From: Paenibacillus amylolyticus
Lineage (GTDB): Bacteria > Bacillota > Bacilli > Paenibacillales > Paenibacillaceae
NCBI RefSeq assembly: GCF_029689945.1
Contig: NZ_CP121451.1
Location: 5,766,001 to 5,830,000, forward strand
DNA: 64,000 bases
Direction: 5' to 3'
The translations under genes and the position numbers were made by a program. A model generated the notes under the pieces. That model was not told where the DNA came from. It ran no database searches and was given only the letters and a program-made list of their open reading frames with translations. Each line of letters begins with the position of its first letter. Position 1 is the stretch's first letter. Shown piece by piece: positions 49,871 to 59,853 of the stretch.

Positions 49871-51087
49871 TTGTCCCAATATCGCCCTTTAACCCCCAGG
49901 ATGCAATTGAACTGGCCAAAACATTACCGGGTCCGTTTGCGGCAGATGCGAATCTGGATTGTCACGAGATCGGCGACGGCAATCTGAATTTGGTATTCCA
50001 CATCACGGATCGGAACTCCGATAAAAGTATCATTATCAAACAGGCGCTTCCTTATGCGAAAGTGGTTGGCGAATCATGGCCGCTCTCTCTTGTACGTGCC
50101 CGCATAGAACGCGAAATTCTGCAGGAAGAGTATCGTCTGTGTCCAGGGATGGTACCGGAAGTGTATCATTACGATGATGACCTCGCGCTAACGGTTATGG
50201 AGGATTTGAGTGATCATGTGATCATGCGCAAAGGCCTAATCGAAGGTGTTTCCTATCCTCTTTTTGCACAGCATATTGGGGAATTCATGGCAAGAACGCT
50301 GTTCTTCACATCCGACTTGGGCATGGATCAGCAATTGAAGAAGGAACAACAGGGCAGATTCATTAACCCGGACCAGTGCAAAATAACGGAAGATCTGATC
50401 TTTGATGAACCCTACCGGGTCGCTGAAAAAAATAATTACGATGCTTCCATCGAAGATGAAGCTGAAGCTCTTCGCGCAGATGGGGAGCTCCACCTTGAAG
50501 TTGCCTTGCTGCGGGAAAAATTCCTGACACATGGGCAGGCACTGCTTCATGGAGATTTGCATACAGGCAGTATTTTTGTTACACCTGAATCGACGAAAGT
50601 CATCGATCCGGAATTTGCATTTTACGGACCCATGGGATTCGATGTCGGTGCAGTCCTTGCGAACCTACTCTTGAACTATGCTTCTCTGCCAGGATGGATT
50701 CAGGATGAGACTGCGTTGCGTGAGCGTGAAACGCTTTTGCTGAATATGGTTCATGATGTATGGACTGAATTCGAATCCCGTTTCCATGCCCTCTGGGCTA
50801 ATGACCTGGTGGACCCAATGGCCAAAGTGCCAGGGTATCAGGATCTGTATGTACAACAATTGTTCAGAGATTCGATCGGCTTCGCAGGCGCCAAAATGGT
50901 TCGTCGTATCGTGGGACTCGCTCACGTGGCGGACATAGATACCATTCCTAATGCGGCGGAACGTGAACGTTCTCAGCGTAAATCATTGGCCATTGGTAAA
51001 GCGTTAATCAAAAATAATCGTCGCTTGAATACCATCGGTGAAGTACTGGATATTGTATCTACAGCGGTAACTACCACTAAGGCTTAA
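49871..51087 (+). CDS. mtnK: S-methyl-5-thioribose kinase (frameshift near the start)
   Basis: Phosphorylates methylthioribose in methionine salvage. Protein-kinase-like fold: CHEIGDGNLNLVFHI (glycine loop), SIIIKQALPYAKVVGESWPL, LLHGDLHTGSIFV (catalytic loop), KVIDPEFAFYGPMGFDVGA (metal-binding). Start TTG at 49871 lies eight bases after GGAGG and reads LSQYRPLTP. A run of five C at 49893-49897 must be six to continue into QDAIELAKTLPGPF. Repaired length is 405 residues, as in the family. The alternative upstream frame from 49765 lacks a ribosome site. mtnA follows. Confidence 0.93.
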
Positions 51088-51110
51088 CATAAGGAACGGA
51101 GGAACCATCC

Positions 51111-52184
51111 ATGACAACCACTGAATATCAGCCTCTGTCCTCTCTCATTTGGAAAAAGGACAAGCTTGAAATGCTTGATCAGCGTCTGTTGCCCGAAACC
51201 ATCCTCATGCTGAAATTGTACACACCTGAAGAAGTATGGGAATCCATCCACTCCATGAAAGTACGCGGTGCTCCAGCGATTGGTATTGCTGCTGCATTTG
51301 GTGTTGTATTGGGTGCCAAATCATACGATGGAACGACTATTCAAGGGTGGCTGGATCACGTAAAATCCATATGCGCCCATCTCGCTACGTCTCGTCCAAC
51401 AGCGGTAAACCTGTTCTGGGCACTCGATCGTATGATGCAAAGAGCCAATGTTGTTGTTGAATCCGGCTTGAGCCTGGAAGAAGGCACGGATGCTCTTGAA
51501 GTAGAAGCTCTGTTGATTCAGAAGGAAGACGAAGAAGTATGCCGCATGATCGGCGAGAATGCACTGCCTTTGTTCGAAGATGGTATGGGGGTGCTCACTC
51601 ACTGTAATGCAGGCGGACTGGCTACAGCGAAATACGGCACGGCAACAGCTCCAATGTATCTCGCACAGGAACGTGGCATTCACCTGAAAGTATTTGCAGA
51701 CGAGACTCGTCCTGTACTTCAGGGTGCACGTCTGACTGCATTTGAGTTGCAGCAAGCGGGCATTGACGTAACACTGCTCTGTGATAACATGGCAGGTATG
51801 GTCATGTCCAAAGGCTGGGTCCAAGCCGTTATCGTCGGAACAGACCGTGTGGCAGCGAACGGCGATGTAGCTAACAAAATCGGAACCTACAGCCTAGCCG
51901 TGCTTGCCAAGGCTCACAATATTCCGTTCTATGTAGCAAGTCCATTATCGACGATTGACTTGTCTACTCCATCCGGAGATCTTATTCCGATTGAGGAACG
52001 AGCTGCGGAGGAAGTAACCGAAGGATTTGGCAAACGTACTGCACCGCAAGGTGTTAAAGTATTTAATCCGGCGTTTGACGTAACGCCTAACGAATATGTA
52101 ACAGCCATCATCACGGAAAAAGGCGTTGTTCGCGCACCTTTCCAAGAAAATCTGGCTGCCTTGTTCGCGAAGGAAGAAGCTTAA
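51111..52184 (+). CDS. mtnA: S-methyl-5-thioribose-1-phosphate isomerase
   Basis: Converts methylthioribose-1-phosphate to methylthioribulose-1-phosphate, the step after MtnK. The 357 residues show the MtnA/eIF2B fold: [38 protein letters not shown] with the catalytic Cys, [18 protein letters not shown], and [20 protein letters not shown] with the catalytic Asp. ATG at 51111 follows ACGGAGGAA, 23 bases after mtnK. Later salvage genes are not in the window. Confidence 0.96.
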   Translation: MTTTEYQPLSSLIWKKDKLEMLDQRLLPETILMLKLYTPEEVWESIHSMKVRGAPAIGIAAAFGVVLGAKSYDGTTIQGWLDHVKSICAHLATSRPTAVNLFWALDRMMQRANVVVESGLSLEEGTDALEVEALLIQKEDEEVCRMIGENALPLFEDGMGVLTHCNAGGLATAKYGTATAPMYLAQERGIHLKVFADETRPVLQGARLTAFELQQAGIDVTLLCDNMAGMVMSKGWVQAVIVGTDRVAANGDVANKIGTYSLAVLAKAHNIPFYVASPLSTIDLSTPSGDLIPIEERAAEEVTEGFGKRTAPQGVKVFNPAFDVTPNEYVTAIITEKGVVRAPFQENLAALFAKEEA

Positions 52185-52273
52185 CTTAAAAAGTGTGTTC
52201 GAGAAGAGAGTACGTTTCGTGTATAGGGTTGGTAGCTACAACATGCTCTATACTCTGAATTCAGATGCCAAAG

Positions 52274-52302
52274 AAGGGCTTCCCATACGGGGAGCCCTTT
52301 TG
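52274..52302 (+). terminator. Terminator of mtnKA
   Basis: AAGGGCTTCCC and GGGGAGCCCTT form a stem with a 4-base loop and end in TTTT. Confidence 0.88.
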
Positions 52303-52309
52303 TTAGAGA

Positions 52310-52612
52310 TCAGATCATTTTCAACAAAGCTTCTACACCCGTCATGCCAACCGTAATGCCCATGGCTTCGGCCTCAGTTGTCACCGACTCCATAGGTGCA
52401 TGCAGCAACTGCTCCAGTGTACGCACACCAACCGCCCGAGCCGCAATAATTTTGCGATCCCCGAGCTTCTCATTAAGTAATCCCACATCGAGTGCTCCGC
52501 ACATGATATATCCTTTGGATGTATTAATGGTCAACAACGTTGTTTTGGGCAGCTTGACTTCTACCCCAACCAATACATGCTCTCCAACTACGATAGGCTC
52601 CATCGTCACCAT
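52310..52612 (-). CDS. yunC: YunC family protein (DUF1805)
   Basis: A 100-residue soluble protein, VTMEPIVVGEHVLVGVEVKL, then LPKTTLLTINTSKGYIMCGA, LDVGLLNEKLGDRKIIAARA and VGVRTLEQLLHAPMES, matching YunC of Bacillus (DUF1805). Function unknown. ATG at 52612 is chosen by comparison with YunC; GAGGAGG lies 14 bases upstream, somewhat far. The GTG or ATG starts up to 52639 would run into this ribosome site. Confidence 0.82.
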   Translation of the reverse strand: MVTMEPIVVGEHVLVGVEVKLPKTTLLTINTSKGYIMCGALDVGLLNEKLGDRKIIAARAVGVRTLEQLLHAPMESVTTEAEAMGITVGMTGVEALLKMI

Positions 52613-52813
52613 AATTTCCCGATCCACCTCCTCTTCCACAGGTCACGATAATTGTATGCCCCATTCTGGATTGTCGTGTGGACACCTGCCGTGTTTAGAG
52701 AAAATGTAGGTACTTATCGTTCGAATCTCGGAGTTAAACATGGTTGATAACATCCAATCAGCTTCTCCAGTTTAGAAGACGAATTTAATCTAATCGGTCA
52801 AAATGGGCCTACC

Positions 52814-53074
52814 TTAAAACGTATGCTCATCATTCTTTAATCGCCTTATCTCCGTTAATTCTCTTCTAATTCCCAGTACACGTCTATGAAGTACACTGCG
52901 GTCTACTGATTCAGCTACCGATTTTTTGAACTGAATATCCAATGCACTTAATTGCTCCTGAGCCAGTTTCTTTTTATGTATAGGTTCTACTTGAAGATTA
53001 TCAGTTTCAATCTTGATCCGCCTCAATCTCTTCTGCTTCATAATTTGTTCAAATACGCTGTCCTCTTGACGCAT
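52814..53074 (-). CDS. Hypothetical protein, basic and helical
   Basis: An 86-residue protein, MRQEDSVFEQIMKQKRLRRI, with RRIKIETDNLQVEPIHKKKL and a helical tail SVLHRRVLGIRRELTEIRRL. It is rich in Arg, Lys and Glu and probably all-helical. No family recognised. ATG at 53074 has TAAGGA nine bases before; the ATG at 53083 is too close to it. It sits just past the terminator of the tail-fibre-like operon. Confidence 0.5.
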   Translation of the reverse strand: MRQEDSVFEQIMKQKRLRRIKIETDNLQVEPIHKKKLAQEQLSALDIQFKKSVAESVDRSVLHRRVLGIRRELTEIRRLKNDEHTF

Positions 53075-53174
53075 GGTCTTCATTCCTTAATAAGTGATGA
53101 ACACATTGTATCATAACGAGAAGAAGACTGTTACACAACAAAGTACAGGTGCTTAGAGGCAAGAGCCTAAACGC

Positions 53175-53199
53175 AAAAAAAGAGGGCCAATGCCCTCTC
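53175..53199 (-). terminator. Terminator of the tail-fibre-like operon
   Basis: AGAGGGC and GCCCTCT arms with a 4-base loop, then TTTTTTT on the minus strand, just past the last gene. Confidence 0.85.
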
Positions 53200-53215
53200 T
53201 GATCGTTAACTCATT

Positions 53216-55174
53216 TTATAAAATGTAAAAATACGCTTGATTCCCTGGACTCTTCACCATCACTGTGGTCACTAAATCACTGGCATCCCGTTTACGGATA
53301 CTTGTGATCGAATCTAAATCTTCATTCGCAATCACTCTTGGTAGGACATAAGCAGCCAGATCAGGCTTGGAAATGATCATTTCAGTAGCCATATCCACAA
53401 TCTGTCTCACATCTACCGTAGACTGCATATCCTTCCACTCTCGCACCTGAAGATAACCATCCAAGTATTCTCTTTCCTTGATACTAATGTGGCCATCCAG
53501 AACATCCATATACTTGACCTCAATGCTGGAAAATACATCAGGTCTGGAGATACTTAAGTGCCCAGGCTGTTCTTCCAAATAAGGAATCTCAAGACTGCCC
53601 GCCCTCTCATCATGATCTAATGCTCTGACTTGAAGAACACTATTCAGATCAGGCTTATTCACCATAATCTCCGAAATGACAGTCGAATCACCGTCGTACA
53701 TGACCGTTAGCAAAGACCCCAACGTTGAAGTTGCTTTGGTATAATTGGAGACTTCCAATGAAGCATGAAGATCAGGTAGGGATACAACTAAACTCGTATC
53801 ACGTCCATCATAGAACGACTGTGAAATCGTCAATGTACTGACGAGAGACATCTGTCTATCTACCGTAATAACTGAAGGTAAGTCAGGATGACTCACTGCG
53901 ATTTCTACAGTTTTTTCGTCGTCCAGACCTATTCTGACGGCAAGTTTACCGTCTGTATCCTTAGTTGTCCGTATAGCAGTAATGAACTGCGAATGAAGCT
54001 CGGGTTTAGAAACAACAACCCACGTTTCCTTCTCTTCCATCCTGCTCTCAACAATAGAAATGTTCGAATCCAGTTCCGCATCGATACGTTTAGCTACAGT
54101 CAGGTCCGCATCCAGATCCGGACGGCTGACCGCGATGACTTGAGGTATATCATGATGCATGTGATCCTCATAGCGGTGGACGTACAGCTGCGATTTAAGC
54201 CAGTCCAGCCCAATATCACTGTGTACAACTAACGTTGAAGCTATATCCTTGCGACCTGCACCATAAATAAATATTTCACTTCCGATTTCGGTTCGACCGA
54301 TGGAATAGATCTGCGAAGTGATATATTTGATCTGCAGAACTGGTGGTTTGGAAGACTCACGAGTGTTGAAGTATATCGGCGTGTTACCGCTAGACTGAAT
54401 AATCATTCCTACATTCGAAAGAATGCCTTCTCTCCACATTTGAAATAATGCGATCATATCAAACTCAACATAACGTTCAGTCGTATCAATGATATAACTG
54501 GACGATAAGAACTGAATGGACTGAGGTCTGTTCGCATACGTTATTCCGTACTCCCGCCACAATGTATCCGGCTGATGCAGCTCAATGTGTGCTCCTGGTG
54601 CCAGGGTTCCTGTGTAATATAACCTCAATTTAGCTTCTTCCAAATGTAACAGATCCCGTATTCTGGTATCCAAATCACCGAAATGTATAAATGATTCGAA
54701 TTGCTCTATCTCGTCGCTGCCGATCATCATACGCTGTGTATCACCAAAGTTGAGCGTCTGCAAGTGAGTTTGGCTTCGTGTGGTCGCATCGGCAACAGGC
54801 TTCAGGTTAACAGTTACACGCGGTGCTTCCAGTAATTCATATTTGCCGTGTGCACGGTTATGTGGCCGCACGTACAATATGCCTTCAAGATCAAATTTGG
54901 ACGCTGCTTGAATGATTGCGCTCAGATCTCCTTGCGACCTGTACATCACAGATAACGAATTGCTCAATTCCTCTGACCTTCTGACTCGTACCGACACATG
55001 GGATACGATCTCGCTTGCTTTTCTTGTAGCAGCTATTAGGGTCGAAGAAAGTTCTTCATCGACTTGATTGTACAGAATATACTTTGCTGCAAAACGATTT
55101 TCAGGACTTTTAATATGTATAACACTATCTAATAGAGTCTCCTCGCTGTTAATTACACTCACTTCCTGTCTCAT
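53216..55174 (-). CDS. Large beta-repeat protein with PDL motifs and DNRLRE-like domain
   Basis: 652 residues, last gene of the tail-fibre-like run. Residues about 120-285 look like a DNRLRE domain (THLQTLNFGDTQRMMIGSDE, LEEAKLRLYYTGTLAPGAHI, YVEFDMIALFQMWREGIL). From about 330 to the end there are seven or eight repeats of roughly 37-50 residues, each opening with a strand and a turn: AVSRPDLDADL, VVSKPELHSQF, AVSHPDLPSVI, VVSLPDLHASL, MVNKPDLNSVL, SISRPDVFSSI, IISKPDLAAYV. No signal peptide, sortase motif or enzyme motif. ATG at 55174, 11 bases after the upstream stop, with a weak ribosome site. Function unknown; a fibre or adhesin shaft is plausible. Confidence 0.7.
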   Translation of the reverse strand: MRQEVSVINSEETLLDSVIHIKSPENRFAAKYILYNQVDEELSSTLIAATRKASEIVSHVSVRVRRSEELSNSLSVMYRSQGDLSAIIQAASKFDLEGILYVRPHNRAHGKYELLEAPRVTVNLKPVADATTRSQTHLQTLNFGDTQRMMIGSDEIEQFESFIHFGDLDTRIRDLLHLEEAKLRLYYTGTLAPGAHIELHQPDTLWREYGITYANRPQSIQFLSSSYIIDTTERYVEFDMIALFQMWREGILSNVGMIIQSSGNTPIYFNTRESSKPPVLQIKYITSQIYSIGRTEIGSEIFIYGAGRKDIASTLVVHSDIGLDWLKSQLYVHRYEDHMHHDIPQVIAVSRPDLDADLTVAKRIDAELDSNISIVESRMEEKETWVVVSKPELHSQFITAIRTTKDTDGKLAVRIGLDDEKTVEIAVSHPDLPSVITVDRQMSLVSTLTISQSFYDGRDTSLVVSLPDLHASLEVSNYTKATSTLGSLLTVMYDGDSTVISEIMVNKPDLNSVLQVRALDHDERAGSLEIPYLEEQPGHLSISRPDVFSSIEVKYMDVLDGHISIKEREYLDGYLQVREWKDMQSTVDVRQIVDMATEMIISKPDLAAYVLPRVIANEDLDSITSIRKRDASDLVTTVMVKSPGNQAYFYIL

Positions 55175-55185
55175 TGTATTGAGAG

Positions 55186-57216
55186 CTACACCCGGTCTGC
55201 TGTGACCTTCATTTCAAAATGACCATTCGGGTTCGGCTTGGCATGAATATCCGTTGCGATACGAATATAAAAATCGATGCTATCCTCCGGCTGAATCAGA
55301 CCATAGGTCAGATAATCGATCGGAAGAAACGGATCAGCCTGTCTGGATAATTGGACTTCGACACCATCCGTTTCGAATTTCTTATCCATCTCCAGGTATA
55401 CATGATCCACAGCATATCCAAGCAAGTTTTTGATTCTGACTTTCTTCGTTAACGTCGTCTGTCCGGCAATGATCACCCCATAATCGAGTTGTTTCAAAAT
55501 ACCCCCAAAGGTATCAGACAGAAAGTCTCCAGTCTCATCCATAAACATTAATCCAGAATACGATCCGATAAACTTGGTTTCCCATGAGTCTAAGGCACCC
55601 CAATAATCCTGGAATTCAACCTTCAATGTATTCTCTACACCAAAATGTACATTTCTCTCGTCAATATTGAGTTCAATATTGAATGGAGAAGCTGCGAGTC
55701 GCGTAAAATTGCCATCTGCCGGATAATACGTTTTACCGTTCAACAACACGCGGTACTTAACCTTGCCTTGATCTGCATCATCCAGCACACCTGTTAGTTT
55801 GTTACCAGAGAAGGTCAGGTTGATAGTTGCTGTGGTGTTTAACAGTTGCAATGACATATCTCTCAATTCAACAGTATGACGCGGTGCATCAACGACCATC
55901 TTCACTTCGTCAAGCAAATAACTGTTTTCATAATGCTTGCTGTTATCGAAATAATAGGCGATTCGTGTAATACCGATTAAATCCTTTTCAGGGATCGCGT
56001 TGAGCGTGTCCAGATTCATCCCTTTTCTTTTGAACAACGCAGTGTTCTGGATATCCATATTAAACCACGTGTTGAAACGATACGTTTTCCATGTCAGCCC
56101 CGAGTCGAACGAAGCAGCCATTCTTAATATACCTTCCGGGCTAATTTCCGTTACTTTCGTGGCGACAACCTTTTTCAGATCTCCATAGAGTGCTATGTCT
56201 GTTGCTTGCACAATTAGCTGTTCATACGGTAGCGCGTCATACGTCAGCATCATGTCCCGATTACCGGCAATAACCTCTTCCTCATTCGTCCATGTAACCA
56301 CATCAAAATCTCCCTCAAGTTCATCCAATGGGGAGTAGTTAGCCGTGATATTCAGTTCCGCTGACGTTTTCGAAGGATCGTCTGTGTAATATAGAACGTC
56401 TACACGATCACCCAACTCATCGTAGAGGGTAAAAGGCTCGGTTTCGATGGTAATCGTTGATTCGGTTTGGTTGGGGTCATCGGTGTATTCGATGATTTTG
56501 ATCTCTTTGTCTTCCCATTCTTCGGCTAGGGTGAAGGGTTCGGTTTCGATGTTGAAGGATACTTCTGTTTTGGTTGGGTCGTCTGTGTAGTAGCATAGTT
56601 CTACTTCACCTTGAAGTTGCGTCCATGCGGATTCAGGTATGATGGAGATATCGTCCATTCCAAAGTTTAAATAATCCTGCTCGGTGGGTAAACCTGAAAT
56701 TACTTGCCATTTTCCGCTCGCGTAATACCTGTAAGTTGAGCTGACTTGGACTAAATATTTATGGTCATAGGCCCACTCCATGAATTCAATCTCATGGATA
56801 TTGATTACTTCTGAAGTGTTATTTCTTGTTACACGTACTCTATAATTAAGATAGGCTTTAGTGGGAGCGATATTAAAGGTGACTTTTCTATTGCTTGTCC
56901 ATGATGTGACTACATAATCATTTCTTGTGTCAATTAGATCCCATGTAACTGCATCATTACTTGCTTCCAGAACCCAAGATCGAGGTGGCGAGTTGTTCTC
57001 CAAACAATACATGGAGTAGCCTGCCAATTTTATAGAGGTTGGAAACCTGTAAGAAACCCATGTATTAGTAACACGATAGGTTCCGTAAAATGTACCTTGA
57101 CTTCTATCAAAAGCTTTATACGCGTAATTCGTACCATTTTGACCATTATAGCTTACTACTCCTGAAGGTGAAGTATACGATGTCATAGGTGGTACTATAT
57201 TCACAAGCTTTGCCAT
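55186..57216 (-). CDS. Modular fibre-like protein with discoidin-like domain and YTDDP repeats
   Basis: 676 residues. Residues 1-155 are an F5/8C (discoidin)-like domain: PPMTSYTSPSGVVSYNGQ, KAFDRSQGTFYG, WVSYRFPTSIKLAGYSMYC, SWVLEASNDAVTWDLIDT. At about 205-310 come three copies of a 33-34-residue repeat (CYYTDDPTKTEVSF, EYTDDPNQTESTITI, YYTDDPSKTSAELNI; two share IETEPFTL). The rest is beta-rich, with a late segment RVKIKNLLGYAVDHV typical of phage structural proteins. ATG at 57216 follows AAAGGAG; the frame to 57255 is upstream extension. No signal peptide. Confidence 0.7.
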   Translation of the reverse strand: MAKLVNIVPPMTSYTSPSGVVSYNGQNGTNYAYKAFDRSQGTFYGTYRVTNTWVSYRFPTSIKLAGYSMYCLENNSPPRSWVLEASNDAVTWDLIDTRNDYVVTSWTSNRKVTFNIAPTKAYLNYRVRVTRNNTSEVINIHEIEFMEWAYDHKYLVQVSSTYRYYASGKWQVISGLPTEQDYLNFGMDDISIIPESAWTQLQGEVELCYYTDDPTKTEVSFNIETEPFTLAEEWEDKEIKIIEYTDDPNQTESTITIETEPFTLYDELGDRVDVLYYTDDPSKTSAELNITANYSPLDELEGDFDVVTWTNEEEVIAGNRDMMLTYDALPYEQLIVQATDIALYGDLKKVVATKVTEISPEGILRMAASFDSGLTWKTYRFNTWFNMDIQNTALFKRKGMNLDTLNAIPEKDLIGITRIAYYFDNSKHYENSYLLDEVKMVVDAPRHTVELRDMSLQLLNTTATINLTFSGNKLTGVLDDADQGKVKYRVLLNGKTYYPADGNFTRLAASPFNIELNIDERNVHFGVENTLKVEFQDYWGALDSWETKFIGSYSGLMFMDETGDFLSDTFGGILKQLDYGVIIAGQTTLTKKVRIKNLLGYAVDHVYLEMDKKFETDGVEVQLSRQADPFLPIDYLTYGLIQPEDSIDFYIRIATDIHAKPNPNGHFEMKVTADRV

Positions 57217-57255
57217 AATCACATCTCCTTTCTGAATATGATAGAACAATTTCAT

Positions 57256-58503
57256 TTAACTGATTACAATAGTTGTTACTTTCTTCAATGGCACTTTGCT
57301 AGTGTCGATTTTTAGTTTAAAGACTTTCCCTGAACCGATTTTTTCACTATCTTTAACCAATGATCTTCTTTCGTTGAATTCATCCTCCAAATCAATAATC
57401 ATTCCTTTGCTCATCCCATGTTCAAGAATACTTCCTTCCGAATTTTTCACGAAAGATATGTACCTTTCAGCTTCATACATACCCAAGTCACCAATCGCCA
57501 AAAAGTCTCCAGCCCCTTGGTTGGCAGTAACATTAATTCTATACTTCTTGAATCCAACTTTATTCTTAAACTCATAGAGACGGAACTCTTCTACAGTAAA
57601 GTTAGGCTCATTTGTTCGGGTGTCAAGGATAACCCATTTCGTACCATCCCATCCCTCAAATGTCCACGTTTTTGGAGGTCTGTTAACTGGAGTTGTTCCA
57701 GATTTTATAGAATATGCAGTTATCAGTTTGGCCTGTGGAAATTCATAGCTTAACCATCCCACCAAAATTCCACTAGCAGCAACCCATCCATTTGGATCCA
57801 CAATTCTATCAAATGCTTTCCAAGGATAAAATGTTGTGTAAGTCGAACTTGCATCAACAACACCTGATGGAGTAGTGTTTGATGTCATTGCAGGTATAGC
57901 ATTATCTTTGTATTTATTTGTAATGCTATAGTGCTTGCCCTCTGATGAAATTAAAAATTTATTAGAGTAAACTAAGTTGTATGCTTTAAATCCGGAAGGA
58001 ACATTATGTAAAAAGGGTCTTTCACCAAAATTAACTGTGACTGTTTTACTATTTGCACTAAAAGAGCCTAGAGTAGGATAAACTTCTCCTAATTCCTTTA
58101 CATTAGTGTGACTAATGCCCATACTAACACCATTCTTAAAAAACTCTAATGTTCCATTGTCAAGATCAAGTGCGACACCCACAACAGTCCCAATATCCCA
58201 TACTGTACTGTATGCTGTATTTTCCGGATACTTGTTCCCGCTGTTACCATAATAAGTTCTCCACATTGAGCTATCTGCAACAATATTCCCTGTTAAAAGG
58301 AATGATTTGTTGGATACCCCAATATGAACATTTTTTACTCCGGCATCATATTTAACCTCCCAATACCATTTACCATTTGACTTACCGTGTGTAGCACGAA
58401 TAGCACGATAATCAGTTGAGGTGACTACGGTAAGGTTACCATTAGATAGAGTGAACCCTGAACCCATATCGTTTGGGTTTAATGTAACTGGGATTATTTC
58501 CAT
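57256..58503 (-). CDS. SPRY plus discoidin-like fibre protein
   Basis: 415 residues. About 10-180 is a SPRY/B30.2 domain (KSNGKWYWEVKYDAGVKNVH, GVALDLDNGTLEFFKNGVSM). About 205-350 is a discoidin-like domain (IPAMTSNTTPSGVVDASS, PWKAFDR, GWLSYEFPQAKLITAYSIKS, TWTFEGWDGTKWVILDT). It ends with a ~40-residue tail, EKIGSGKVFKLKIDTSK and so on, shared with neighbours. ATG at 58503 follows GAAGGAGAT. Both domains commonly bind glycans or proteins, which suits a receptor-binding role. Confidence 0.72.
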   Translation of the reverse strand: MEIIPVTLNPNDMGSGFTLSNGNLTVVTSTDYRAIRATHGKSNGKWYWEVKYDAGVKNVHIGVSNKSFLLTGNIVADSSMWRTYYGNSGNKYPENTAYSTVWDIGTVVGVALDLDNGTLEFFKNGVSMGISHTNVKELGEVYPTLGSFSANSKTVTVNFGERPFLHNVPSGFKAYNLVYSNKFLISSEGKHYSITNKYKDNAIPAMTSNTTPSGVVDASSTYTTFYPWKAFDRIVDPNGWVAASGILVGWLSYEFPQAKLITAYSIKSGTTPVNRPPKTWTFEGWDGTKWVILDTRTNEPNFTVEEFRLYEFKNKVGFKKYRINVTANQGAGDFLAIGDLGMYEAERYISFVKNSEGSILEHGMSKGMIIDLEDEFNERRSLVKDSEKIGSGKVFKLKIDTSKVPLKKVTTIVIS

Positions 58504-58560
58504 AAATGGAGCATCTCCTTCCCAAAAATAAATAGAACACATCGTATAGAGTGTTCTCGA

Positions 58561-59787
58561 TTAGCCGAGGGTAATTTTATCTACTCGGCGTTTTAACATA
58601 TTAATTATGTGTTCAAAGGATTTACCTGAATCTAAGGGGAAATTCGCTTTAATCACATCTTTGATATTATCAACCGCACCATTAAATGACTTATCACTTT
58701 TCATGCCGTACTTGTTAAAGCTAAGTTCATCACTTGTATCCAATACGTACATAATCTCGTTACTCTTCTGAAATATCTCCATTTGACTTACCCCAACAGT
58801 AGTGACTAAATGATACGAACTCAAAATGTTTATTCGATAATATGAATATGCTTTACTATTCTCAAAATCGTAATATTTCTTCGTTCCGACATTAGGTTGT
58901 GTGTTTACATATAACTTCTCATATACAGCACCATCATTAGATCCATATAATTCAAACTCCTTGATAGAGTATGAGCTTCCTGTTATAAGTAATGATACTA
59001 AAGATATTCCCGAAACTACTTTTTGTTTTTCAAATTCAACTTGTAACCAATGTCCTCCTTCCGGTGAGGTTGAATTTGTATACCAAAATGGTCTAGCTGT
59101 GGCGTTTACAATTCCATCAAACGCATACCAAGGATAGTCAGAAGCGTTGTAAGCACTTGCAGTTACTTTTGCATCAATATTCGAAGCCGATGTCATAACT
59201 GGCACAGCATTTTCTCTGCTAACTACATTTTCAAGGCAATAGTTTTTATCCCCAGATGAAAGTAAGATTTTATCTTTAATATCATAGTGTAGATATTCCT
59301 CTGGAACTTGATAAGAGAATGCTTTTCTTTCAAATCTAGCAGTTGCAGTTGATGGTATACCAGTTCCTGTTGGGTTTCCGTAAAAGGGATATACAGTTCC
59401 AAGAGATTTAACGTTAGTGAATGCTACACCTTGTGTTACACCATTCTTCCAAAACTCAATTGTTCCAGCATCCATATCCAATAGTACGCTTATAACGTCT
59501 CCTAAACCAAAAGTTGCTCCATAAGAAGTACCCGAAGTTCCTCCCCACTTTGCCGCCCCGCTAAAGTAACCTCTATGATTCACAGTATTCCATATCTGTC
59601 CACCTGTTGTGGTGCTAGTTACACCTATTATTGCACCCGCGCTTTGAACTGTTACTTCCCAGTACCATTTGCCCGAAGACACTCCATTACCTGTCGCTAT
59701 TGTAGATTGTAGATGCGTAGGTAATATGGCAGTTAAATTATTGTTACTCAAAGAAACATTGTCAAACGATCTCCACGATATATGCAT
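58561..59787 (-). CDS. SPRY plus discoidin-like fibre protein, paralogue
   Basis: 408 residues with the same plan as the next gene: SPRY at about 1-170 (GVSSGKWYWEVTVQSAGAII, VLLDMDAGTIEFWKNGVTQG) and discoidin-like at about 195-340 (VPVMTSASNIDAKVTASAYN, PWYAFDGIVNATARPFWYT, GHWLQVEFEKQKVVSGISLV). The C-terminal tail has PLDSGKSFEHIINMLKRRVD. Clear paralogue of the protein at 57256-58503 but strongly diverged. ATG at 59787 follows AAAGGAGAG. Confidence 0.72.
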   Translation of the reverse strand: MHISWRSFDNVSLSNNNLTAILPTHLQSTIATGNGVSSGKWYWEVTVQSAGAIIGVTSTTTGGQIWNTVNHRGYFSGAAKWGGTSGTSYGATFGLGDVISVLLDMDAGTIEFWKNGVTQGVAFTNVKSLGTVYPFYGNPTGTGIPSTATARFERKAFSYQVPEEYLHYDIKDKILLSSGDKNYCLENVVSRENAVPVMTSASNIDAKVTASAYNASDYPWYAFDGIVNATARPFWYTNSTSPEGGHWLQVEFEKQKVVSGISLVSLLITGSSYSIKEFELYGSNDGAVYEKLYVNTQPNVGTKKYYDFENSKAYSYYRINILSSYHLVTTVGVSQMEIFQKSNEIMYVLDTSDELSFNKYGMKSDKSFNGAVDNIKDVIKANFPLDSGKSFEHIINMLKRRVDKITLG

Positions 59788-59853
59788 ATCTTTACACTCT
59801 CCTTTCTAATTAAATCATTATTCTATAAACAGAAAGAAGTAGAGCATTTTACT

